Below, in pieces: positions 53,366-64,000 of a stretch of DNA of 64,000 nt. Under the pieces are notes generated by a model. The model made no database searches. It was not told where the DNA came from and saw only the letters and a program-made list of their open reading frames with translations. The position numbers and the translations under genes are program-made. The first letter of the stretch is position 1; every line of letters begins with the position of its first letter. This DNA is from Phalacrocorax aristotelis (taxonomy: Eukaryota > Chordata > Aves > Suliformes > Phalacrocoracidae), in contig NC_134276.1 in NCBI RefSeq assembly GCF_949628215.1, positions 12,861,690 to 12,925,689 of the forward strand, in the 5' to 3' direction.

Positions 53366-56300
53366 CTATAAAGAGAAACACCACAGTGTATCAAAACCAT
53401 GCTCAGGAATGCTCAAAAGCTGACAAGTACAGCCACTCGTTTAGTCATATTGGGCATTTTTCACTATTTCCATCCTTCCCATTCTCAGTTATTCAGCCCT
53501 CTGCAGCCGTTTAAGAGAACCTGTTTTACTTGCTGTTGCCACGGATTACCAAAGCGCACACCAAGCTCAGACCAAGCCAATGTTATCATGATCACACACT
53601 TGATCAAATCCTAAATCACAGAAACTAATGGCCTCCATTTCAGGCTTTCAGATGGGAGATATTAGTGTGCTGCAAGGGGATGAAAACAGACAGACTCCTG
53701 AACGCACGCCAGCACAACTCCAACCGCAGCTTTACAACAGTGGAAGAAACTCAGAATAAAAACTCTTTCCATCACACATAACTTTCCTCCTTCAGGTATA
53801 AGTATGACCCTCAGGAGAATTAGAAAGACTCTCTCAGCATACCTTTCTGGTGATACAAAGTGCGATTTGCTAAATAGCAAAGGAAAACAGTTATTTTCTT
53901 TTTCTATACAGTTTTTCTAGTACAGCTGTAAGCAATTAAAATAAGCTTATTTTATACCATTTTTATGCTGCGCCCTCTCCTACAACCATAATTGCTTAAA
54001 ATTAGCATTTGATACTAATGCTCTTAAAACACCAGATGACTGAAAGTTCCTCCATGGTATAACATGAAGCCACAGTACAGCAGCGAACGCTACCTGCACC
54101 AACTCCCACACTCTTACTGATCCCAGAAAGGTTTCACCTGGGTGTAAAGACACTCTTAATGATCAGCTATCAGGCTTGCAAGCCTAGCCTTGGCTGAAGC
54201 AGAACAGCAGCAGGAGTATTACCGCTACTACTTGTGTTAATTAGACACGACAACCTAGAAACAGCTATATCTGAGCTTCCAAAGGGCCTGGAGATCTGTT
54301 AATTGTCTGAAAATTATTTTGCTGCTGGTTAACAGCCACCAAAAGGCCAAAATGTTCCATTTTTATTTCTATTCTTTGGAGTTTGGCAAAGTATTGCACA
54401 TGCAGTGTTAAAAACATGAAGGACTACAGCAACACTGGGCTCTTGCTGGGAGTCAGTCCTTTCTCTCCAAGGATTAGAAAGTATTGGCAACTCTTTCATC
54501 CTATGAAGTAGAAACTTAGAAATGGAACCTTTGAGAACAGTAAAAAATTATTTAAAATAAATGATACCAGTGTGCCAATTGAATAGCACAATTCCACCAA
54601 ATGCATGTGTTGTACACGGAAAGCTGAGTGATCAGCTGTTGAACCAACTTGCTCAACTCTTGCGGTGTTGCTGGGTAAACTCACATCACTTTGGATGGAC
54701 AGCGGCACTTGTGCACACAATGCTGCTCGCACTGCAACAGCCCCAGTCTCCAACCCAGGCAGACAATAATCGTACGCTAAAATAACAAGAACTGAAGCTG
54801 CAAAGCCTCCTGTTCTGATGGATCAAAAGGCCTCACACATACGCTGAATTTGTGCACAGTTTCATATTACAACAAAATTGATATAAAGTGTACGTTGCTG
54901 CTGAACAGGCTGCTAACATTCTTCTCTCTTCCTCCTCTCTTCAACCTGGGCTGCACACCACTGCCATCTCCGTTGTGCTGGACAAGCATCATGGGACGCA
55001 TAGTTCAATTTGCTGATCTGCCAGAGCAGTAAACTATTAATAAACATGAAGAGAGTCTTCTGTTGGATAATAGAGCTGACTGGATTCATTACATGGCTGT
55101 ATAAATCATCAGATGCAGCGCACAGAGAGGGAGGGAATCTGTATCTGGAGATGATGAGGAAGGCTGAGAGCACTTCCACACAGAGCAGCCTGCAGGCATG
55201 CTAAATAAGGCTTAGCACTAAACCACATTTTTACATTACTTAAACAAGCTCAGACCCCTGGATGTGTTCCCTTGAAACTCCTTTCAGCCTGGTTTCTGCA
55301 TGGTCAGCCTTCATCTTCCAAGCATTCCCCCTTGTGTCTACAACCATTTAATTAATTTGATTTTTAAAAGCGCGTTTAAAAAAAGAATCACACCTAATTT
55401 AATCATTCCACAAGCAGCACCAGTTTACTGCACAGCAACCTGTAAAGGAGGCAGTAACTAAAGTTACCAACGAAGAGCAAACAGATACTGTAGATGCCTT
55501 TATCACTGGGTAAAAACTCAGACTCCTGTCCCTGGGTCCCCGCTGTGCCTTCTCCCGCACCGGCTCCAGCTGGGGGAGCCAGAGGCTCAGAGTAAGCCTC
55601 CAGAAGCCATGCTTTCTAGCTCCCTCCCCTTTCAGGGCCCAGAATTTTGTGTATTTAAATGCACTTTAGAGGTCAGCAACTCTGCTGAGTTTACAAGTCA
55701 TTTAGCATGGGTGTAAATAAATAAGCAAGGGGCACACCAGCAGGTAACCCGGCCCGTGTGCACCACGCAGGACAGCTTACTCACTGAGCAATCATCACTA
55801 AACCACTGAGCACAGTAACCTATTAATAAAAGCATTTGCGTCAAGAAATTCACATCCTTTGGTCACATAAAAGGGAGCTGGAAAGGTTCAGTAGAGTGTG
55901 CTAGTCTCTCTGCCCCCAAGTTAGGACAAGCTACGTGCAAACAACTCCCAAGACCTGTCTGTCTAATCTGCCCTTCACAGCTCCCAGGGAGGGAGAGTGC
56001 TAACAAAAGGATCAAAATTTCACCAGTTTTTCTGCTTACACAACCTGTCTGCCCTCATACATTGTCAGTGTCTACCTAATACAGAAGCAGAGATTATCTA
56101 ATCATTGTTGACAGAGATTTTTATGAAATTGTTAATTAATTTCACTCGTCAGGCTGAGGGGCAAACTAAGGGAGAGAAAAAAAAAAAAGAGAACCATAAT
56201 CCACAGCACATCTGAGCTGCGAAAGTGTTTTCTGTTTGTTGATCATGCTTGGCTTCAAGTGGGTTTTAATGAAGGAAAGCATTTACACTTTAGAAGTGGA

Positions 56301-58876
56301 TTTTCAAAAGCTCCCCGCACCAGCGTCCCTCTGCTCCCACAGAAACCACCGGTGAAGCCTCCCTAGCAACAGCAGCGCAAGCTTTTGGGAAGCACCGCCT
56401 GCCCATACAACAATACCACTTGGATTATGCGGCTCTGCACAGCGTGCATAGGTTGCATATGTTTGGCTCGCTGCCTCTGTTCTCCTCATCCATCATTTAT
56501 AGGGAGCTCAGATGGAACGAAGGAGCAGACAACCGAAACGCCGCTGGTTTGTGGCTCCCTCCTCTTATCATCGTCAGGCAGTTGCGTGGCTCCAGCTCTG
56601 CCGCTTTGCAGACTAATTAAACTGGTGTCCCTGCATGCACATGAGAAGTTTATTAGCTTCAGTGGTTTAGTCAATCTCGAGCTCTCCTCTGCTGCCATTG
56701 CAAAAGGAAAGATCCTCAAATCATGCAGTGTCATATGCCTTTGGGTGGGGAAAAGAGGGACAGCGTCCTGGGGCCGATACGCAAACTCAGAGCAAAGAGA
56801 GCAGAGCTCCCTCCATGCTTTGCCACCAGACCTTCTGCATCATCTTGGGCGAATCATACACTCCTGCTTCTGTCATGGCTTCTGCACATTATCCCAGCTT
56901 TTGCAAATGTAAAACTAAAGATGTCTCGTACAATACTTCTGGCAGCATGATGGGGTACTTCTGGTAGCAGCACAAAATGCTGAGGACCCCATTGAGGATG
57001 CTCTGTTCTCACAGGGGCATACCCCCAATATCTCTGTTCCACCAGTATGAAAACACAGAGCAACCCCGAGTGATGGCAAAGGCATGATGGTTGGACATAA
57101 CTGCTGGGTTCTGGGTCACCTGACAAACACTTGAGAACACAGGTAAGGTTTGGCCAGATTTCAGCAAGGGTTGAAAATCACTGGAGCTGTGCCAATCACT
57201 GCTAGCTGAAGATCTGGTTCAGTACAACTTAATAAATGTGCAAAATAATGATATTATCTCTGAATCTCATTAAGGTTCTAGAAAACAAGATATACTCAGG
57301 TTCAAAAAATACTTTGAGCTCTTCCTACAGGAAAGAAAGCAAATGCAGACGTTCCCGTGAGGAACCTGTGAAAGACCAAGGACATCCTGGAGCATTTCTC
57401 CTCCCATGCTTCCGGCCCAGGCAGGTCCGCACCGCTCTTGCTGATGGATGTCTGTGTTAAGTGCCAAAAGAGACCCCCACAACAGTTCAAAAGGATCTCC
57501 AGGGAAAGCACCTTACTTCTGTGACTGCCATCTCTGTTTACTCCTCCTCCTTCCTCCCTCCCCATGCAGAAGTGGGAAACAGGTTTAGGATGCAATTAAC
57601 ACTAATGTGTGTCTTTCATCTTAGTAATTATTTTTATTATTTAAATGTATTTCGTATGACCAGATCTTGAATAGTAAATGAATCCAAATGAGAGCTGTCG
57701 GCACTATGGTCTTCTACAGTATCTGCACGCAGTACTAACCCCTTGGCTATGTGGGCTACTTATATGCAACTAGTAAGAGAATTAACAATGGAAACCAAGC
57801 ACAATGACTCAACTCCTGATAAAGTGTTCATTGTTATTATTAGGGCTATCCCACAACATGCCAGATGGCTTTCAAACATAATTCAGACTCAGACAGATGC
57901 CCTCCAGTGATTCTTGTTCAGGCAATTGAAAGTTATTACTGCATCCGTAGCAGAATTGAAGGTATGCCAGCGTGCTTAGCTTAAACTGTCAACAAAGATG
58001 TAAAGAAGCTGCAAACAGAAGTGTCTGAGGCACGCAAACTTATTCTGTTAAACTATGAAGGTGCTGGGGAAATATTTTTGGGGAAAGCAGTGATATTTAA
58101 GCCGCTTCAGAAAGTATTATTAAATGTCATCTGCCAGAGTCATCGAGGCAATCAGATGCAAAGACCCTCGCAATATAAAGAATGTGATGTATAAGAAAGC
58201 CAAGGAAAAGAAATAAAAACTTGTAGTTGCCATTTGTTTTGCCAAGAAATATTATAGAAAGATTATAGAAAAATTTGATATATTATAAAATGAGTTTGAC
58301 TATAAAACTGTTGCCTTCCTAGTGCAGAGAAGCAACAGTTTTCCCCTGAAGAAGAAAGCACAAGTACAGCTTCTGAAGAGGGCGATTAGACCTCATGAGG
58401 GTCTGAACGTGCCAGTGAACTCGGGTCAGGTAGAAGATAACCACAAAGATGCAAGGCAAGTGCCAGAATCAAACTGTGACCTAATGCAGGCAAATGCACC
58501 ATTTATGCAGGACTGAGTTCTCCTCCCTGTATCCTTACCCCTGTTGTAGGGAATTTAATACAACATTCTTTGTACTCCAAACCCAGGATATTTTACTTCC
58601 CTGTCTCCACCCTCCAGAGGAAAGAAAAACTCCTAGGAGGAGACCGCTACGAAGAGCTTTCTATAAACATCAGGCCTACGGATGACCACGCTATACAACC
58701 TTTCCTCTTAGGCGGTGTGACCCAAGAAGAAAGTCACGACAACCAATTTCATGCATCACATAAAACTTGAGACAAAGGTCATGACATTAATATAAGGGGT
58801 GACCTGGCTAAACCATCCCAGCTCGTAATTGCTGAGAACGGTTCCTTCCGAGCAAGCTCTCAGAGGCATGTCTCTT

Positions 58877-58984
58877 TCTGTTCAGCAAGGACATTAAAAA
58901 AATACATACATATAATCCTTCTACTATACTTCTGTTCAGCATGGACATAACAAATCTATACATATACACCTTCCCAAAGATAAG
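58877..58984. repeat. Imperfect tandem duplication, 54-base unit, two copies
   Basis: The unit beginning TCTGTTCAGCAAGGACAT at 58877 is repeated from 58931 as TCTGTTCAGCATGGACAT. Both contain similar ATACATA-rich middles and a CCTTC end. It sits just upstream of a CR1 tail and just downstream of LTR-like sequence that I could not assign. Confidence 0.7.
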
Positions 58985-59011
58985 AAACAATCCTATGCAG
59001 AAAGGGACTGG

Positions 59012-59207
59012 GTACAATGAGGGTGGTAAGGCACTGGAACAGATTGCCCAGAGAAGCTGTGGATGCCACATCTCTGGAAGTTTTCAAGGCCAGGTTAGAT
59101 GGGGCTTTGAGCAACCTGGTCTAGTGGAAGGTGTCCCTGCACATGGCAGGGTGGTTGGACTAGATGACCTTTGAAGGTCCCTTCCAACCTAAACTGTTCC
59201 GTGATAC
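59012..59207 (+). mobile_element. CR1 LINE 3' tail
   Basis: About 200 bases matching the CR1 3' end: GCACTGGAACAGATTGCCCA, GGTGTCCCTGC, GGTTGGACTAGATGACCT, and CCTTCCAACC near the end. The terminal octamer is decayed (TGTTCCGTGATACC), so it is an old fragment. Antisense to MTMR2. Confidence 0.9.
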
Positions 59208-59317
59208 CATGGGTAGCACCTCTGTGAGAAATTACTGTTAATTTTTGAAGACACTTGTTCAGACTTTGAAAACTAAGGAAGAGACCTTTGTCTTGACTCA
59301 GAATAAGATACTGGCTC

Positions 59318-59412
59318 AAAAAAAAAAAAGAAAAAAATCAAAAAAACCAAACTCTCAAACAAAATAAACCCCACCAAAACCCAGAGACAACAGAAAGAAA
59401 AAAAAAAAAATC
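59318..59412. repeat. A-rich low-complexity tract
   Basis: Long A runs broken by C, CC and CAAA units (poly(A) of 11-13 at each end), about 110 bases after the CR1 tail. CR1 elements do not end in poly(A), so it is not the CR1 tail itself. Confidence 0.8.
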
Positions 59413-62400
59413 AAGTTCCGATTCCTAAAGTTCCCCTCCTAAACCCATGAGTGGGGACCTACGTCTGAGTTTAACACCCAGAGCTCTGCAAAAATTGACG
59501 GGACAGGAGGGAAACACACCTCTGGAAAATATGCCATTTTTATTTACAGCATATGCATAGGGTTCGAGGACACCTATTTTTATGTACCTATGTCTTAAAA
59601 TACTAACCTGGCTCACTCCTAAATATAACACAACTGAAATACAGTCAGTGATGATAAAGTCACCTCTCCCGCACCTTCGTTATGAATATTCCTTCCCTGC
59701 CAGTACAACAAGTAGCCGCTTCATTGCTTGCAAAGGTGTGCCAGTTAGTCAGACACTAATTGGCATGAGCTGCTTACACCATTTTTTCTGCATCAAACTG
59801 AATGTTGTTTCAATAGTCACTGAACTAACACGGAAAACAGGTGATAAAATGCACCACTGAGCAATACAGTTTCAGATGCTGAGGTCATAAATGAGAAAAA
59901 CACTGCAGAGGGCAAATTTCTATTTCCCCTCTTCCTGTTTTTTTTTTTAAGTTTCTCATTATGTACATTCCTAAAACTTAATCACGGTGAAAACTGCAAA
60001 TTAATGACGACTAGTGGCAAATACAATTTAATTTGGAAGCTTCAGCTACCAAGAGAGCAGGATCCAATTGGTTCAAAGTTACAGCCAGGACATGAATAGG
60101 AGCACCTGCAGCACTTGGGCACTTCTCTTAAAAGTATAACGACGCAGAGGTATTGAGCACTCCCCGCACACTCCTCAAATTTAAGCCGACAACCCTCCCT
60201 CCTCAATACTTTCAACACTCCTGTTTCTTTCAGGGAAGGAAAACGAAATACAGAAAACCCTTCTGAGTCACATCAGAGCAGAGGGAGACAAACCTGTGCT
60301 TGTTCCCCATGAATATGACCTTGTCCTAGCTAGCGGTGGCTGAACTGGCCCGGGAAATCCTGCTGCTGCCCACATCAGGCTCTGCCATTTACAGCAGCTC
60401 TCTGTGGATCTGTGCTAAGGCTAAGTGGTCCCCATAGTCCTTATCTGTGTATATATATACACTTAAGTGTACTCAGAAGTCCCTCGTATGCCCCTCTTCG
60501 GACAAGCACTTGAAAGCATGGCTGGCATCTGACCGAACTGGGGCCTCACAGCAGGAGCCGAGGAGCCGGGCACTCTGCACTGGCTTCCACTCCGTCACCT
60601 GGCTGTAACAGGCTCTGCTGCTGTAAATCAAGTTTTAGCGTCTTAACTCCATCTCTCCCAGGGCAGGAATCCCACAGTACCCCACACTGCGCATGCCCAT
60701 AACAACAGGCAACCCCTCTCCCAACGAGCTTACATGGACAGACAAAGGAGCAGTATCTCCAGTGAGCAGTGACTCAATCTTAATTCTTCACAGCAAAATA
60801 GAAATTCAAAACAGGCTTATTCTACCTAGACAAGTACCAAAGGAAGCCACCTATAGCATACATAAGATGCATCCTTACTTCCTCCAAACACCCACTATCC
60901 TCTTTTTAGGCACACGCAGGACAATCGCTACATTTCAGAGGTACCTGGAACTCACAATTTTTCTAAACATTTAAAGATCCCGCTTTAACTTCTGCTTGAC
61001 CTGTAACAATCTCAGGGAAAGGGGAAGCCACAAACAGATATGCTTTTGAAGGGAAGAAAAGCACCAACTGCCAGGCTTCCTCTGGCATTCAGAGCAGGCA
61101 GACAGTTATATAAGATAATAATGTACCCTCTCCAGTCAAAGGGGCCGGCAATGTCTGAGCTTAACATCTTAAAAAGAAGCCATTTCAGCAAACAAATCAT
61201 TGTGCATGTGTGTGACAGACCTAAAATAGCCCCCCACGCCACTTGCCTGGATGAAAAAGATTCACTTCTGTTGCCAAGCAAAGCCGGGTCTCAGTCCAAC
61301 TTCAATGTTCCAAGGGAGGAAAATGTCATTTTTTAAAAGTTGATCCTTCTAAGTAGCATCCTGAGCTGAATATATAGTACATGTTTTCCCATGAGCCATA
61401 AAGAGAATGTCCTATATTTTGACCGTGAACAAGCTTTTCTAGGAATGCAAATTTTGCTCTCAATAGTTACACAATGGACTACAGTGTCACAAGCACCGTT
61501 CGTGCTCCATTAGTCATTCTTTTATTATTTTTTTTAAACAGAAGTTCACAAAAGGCCTACAGTGTGTGTAGAGCACTTGCTAAACAATAGGCTGATTGTT
61601 TAAAATATTTGCAAGATTCCGAGAATAGAAGGCCAACACCCAAAGACAAACCAATATGCAGCACATAATTAATAACAGCGAGCAGCCCACAGTATCATGC
61701 TTTCATGAGTCAAACAATCCAGAAGGTAAAAAACAGGAAAAGCAGCAGCTATCAGCACCTGAACTGATATCCTCTGATCAGCACATGGAAGATAACTACA
61801 AAATTATCTGTATCATGAGAGGAACAAAAGGGGAGTTAGGTTTCTAATAAGCTCCAGGCTGGTATGGGATGGTGCTCAGCTACAAAAAAGAAAACAGAAG
61901 AAGAAGAAAAAAATTTTCCAGACATTGTTAGACTTCTGCAGGGAACTGACATTTTACCTCTGTTTCACCAACTAAATTTCAGTCCATATCTACAGAGTCC
62001 AAAATTAGTTACTACCTCCTGAAAGCAGGTTGATAGTCTAGTACCTTGGTCTGATTCCAGTTCCCAATTAAAATGTTTGGCTTGCAAAATCCACCACTAG
62101 CACAAGCAGCCTCGCTTGCAACATTAGGAATTCGGGTAGTGAGTGGTGGGCAAGGCAAGTAACACACCTCCTCCAGGTGAGACACGATGGAAAGGCAGCC
62201 CAGTCATTCTAGCTCTCCCCAGTGCTTGAGAGAAAGGTTTGACAGACTTCGTGGAGATGGTGTGCACATCTGGGTCTGTGCTCCAAAGCTTTGGGGTTTC
62301 CTATTTCCAGGACAGGCCCTCAGCATTGAAAATAAAGACTGTAAGGTGAAGAGGGGTTCAACACACAACCCCACTTACCACCAACACAAGCAAGGTTGCC

Positions 62401-64000
62401 TGCTAGAACAGTGCTCCCACCTGCTCATCTCTGAGCCTTCCTAAACATCAGGTTATTGTTATGCTTTTTAGGATCATTTGGGGTTGTTCAGGACCTAGAG
62501 CCCTTGTTTTCAAACATAAGATGCTGTGGAGGGCAGGACTGAACTAGAAGATCCCACCACCCCCACAGAGAAAGCAGTATTTCCAGGGCAAAAAAAAACA
62601 CAGCTGAGGGAGAGAAGTTCCAGCACCTGAGGCTTCAGATGGTTGAAGTAGTGCTGCACAGTGGCAGAGAGAAAGCGGTATGGGATATCACTGATTTACG
62701 GGACATCTGGCAAGTGATCTGACACATGTCCTGACCTGCAGCTTTCTCCCCCAAGCAGCCCAGGCAGCAACCCGGGCACACCACAGCCACAGGGCTCTCC
62801 ATGCAGCATGACTGCCTCTAGCAAAAAGGCAACTCAAGAATCCAAATCCTGGTGCTACAAGACCACCCGTGTCTCTCAGCCCTGCCTGCGGAAGAAGCTG
62901 ATTCCAGGGCTCAGGACATTTCGTGGCAGAGAAGAGAACTGGGTGGTGCTGCTATTTCCTACATCAGAGCAACCTCAGATTTTCCACTGCACCCCACAGG
63001 AAAAAGAGCGCTGGCAACATCTGTCTCCACAAATACTTTGAACGCAGACAAAAGTCATGATAGAAATCCTACATACATCTCAAAACTACTCTTGCAGTTT
63101 ACCAATACTTATATTTACCATATAAACTTGCACCCCTTCCTTTAAAATATATTAAGCCAGGGAAAAACATGCAAGTAAGAATTATCAGGATTTTTATGCA
63201 AATTCAGACAGTCCCACAAGAAACAGAAATAATACCTACATTAGTAAGTACTCACCTTAGGACAGAAAGGAGAACTGAATAAAAAGACAGATATAACTTC
63301 TCTTTTACTATTTGTGTTCTGGCAGTGCCTTAATTTCTAGTTACATACTAAGAACCAGTCATGTATAGTTCAACCAAATATATGTATACTTCCCACTGTT
63401 CATGTGCTGTCTCAATTTTTTCTTTAGATTCCTACCTATTCGCCTATTCAAAAAACACCTTAGTTAGAATGCAACACGTATTGTTAAATGTTCTGATTTT
63501 CTTTCAAACACACACCACACAACCCCCTCACCTCAATAAACCGAACAGCCACAGGAATTAAAAACACCAGCAATTTACTCATCAATGACATTACGTGTTC
63601 CATCCTGGGAAAAATCAAAAGAAGGAGGAAAGAATATATAAATATAGCCAATCTGCAGAGTCTTGTATCACCTAGCAAAACTGACGTGGGGTAACACCTT
63701 GATAAGCTTTCACAGACACTATGCAGCTGCGTGCTCTGCCAATCTTGGCTCAAAAAGAGGACTGGGAACAACTATATTCTGTTGGCAGCCCAGCCCCTGC
63801 ATGAAACTGGTCCCTAGCAGAGCCTCAAAGCTAAAGTCAGTCAAGTGTTCAAAAACCTGGGGGCTTTATTTCCAGAAATTCAAGCTAAAACAATACAGGA
63901 TGTTTTCAGAAACGTTAAGCACCTGTATCTTGTCACAACTTCCAGAGAGCCCAGCATCTTTGAAGACTGCACTCCATCAAAGTCCACAGGTTCAACACTC

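Larger units (their letters stand above)
53366..64000 (-). other. Part of MTMR2 intron 1 (continues past the window)
   Basis: 10.6 kb upstream of exon 2. I searched for a CpG-rich first exon encoding the conserved MEKSSSCESL start and found none, so exon 1 should lie beyond 64000. Recognised content is a 54-base tandem duplication (58877-58984), a CR1 tail (59012-59207) and an A-rich tract (59318-59412). The 175-codon ORF at 56385-56912 has no family match. Confidence 0.7.

Noticed and set aside
56385..56912. 175-codon + strand ORF
   Set aside because: No recognisable domain, no splice-site or promoter context, overlapping ORFs in other frames, and composition like the flanking intron.
60449..60465. 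Small palindrome around TATATATA as a promoter
   Set aside because: Short TA microsatellite without other promoter features or an exon downstream.

Overview
This window is vertebrate nuclear DNA and almost certainly avian. The coding exons match amniote CEP57 and MTMR2 very closely. The interspersed repeats are CR1 LINEs with the typical ATTCTATGATTCTG-type 3' tail, plus LTRs of a bird endogenous retrovirus family. I cannot name the species from the sequence alone.

Layout. The left end (1-996) is a repeat block: the inner part of a minus-orientation LTR inserted into a CR1 element, lying in an intron of CEP57. From 2719 to 7461, on the + strand, are the last six coding exons of CEP57 (296 codons plus stop), ending in the conserved C-terminal WDY, followed by about 1 kb of 3'UTR with an AATAAA at 8454. 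After a short gap of about 1 kb, MTMR2 runs on the - strand, tail to tail with CEP57. Its polyadenylation signal lies near 9534-9539, its stop codon at 11391-11393, and 14 coding exons extend up to 53365. All have clean GT-AG borders, and their reading phases join without any frameshift. With an exon 1 of the human size they would make 643 residues, the same as human MTMR2. Exon 1 and the promoter were not found and should lie beyond 64000. The 5' half of CEP57 lies before base 1.

The rest is intron. Intron 2 of MTMR2 (36332-53259) holds a solo LTR in the same orientation as MTMR2 and a fairly well-preserved CR1 piece with a 259-codon open frame. The intron between exons 9 and 10 holds a 1.4-kb decayed CR1 reverse transcriptase fragment, and intron 1 holds a CR1 tail. 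Low-complexity A/C- or T/G-rich tracts recur.

Function. The two genes are not known to share a pathway: CEP57 is a centrosomal, microtubule-binding coiled-coil protein, and MTMR2 is an endosomal 3-phosphoinositide phosphatase. Their adjacency is conserved linkage, also seen in human 11q21. I found no CRISPR array, tRNA, rRNA or novel multigene system. The most interesting points are the sense-oriented LTR in MTMR2 intron 2 upstream of a conserved internal start Met (human M73), the LTR-in-CR1 nesting, a homopolymer and tandem-AG splice acceptor, and an unassigned exon-like ORF in the gap between the two genes.
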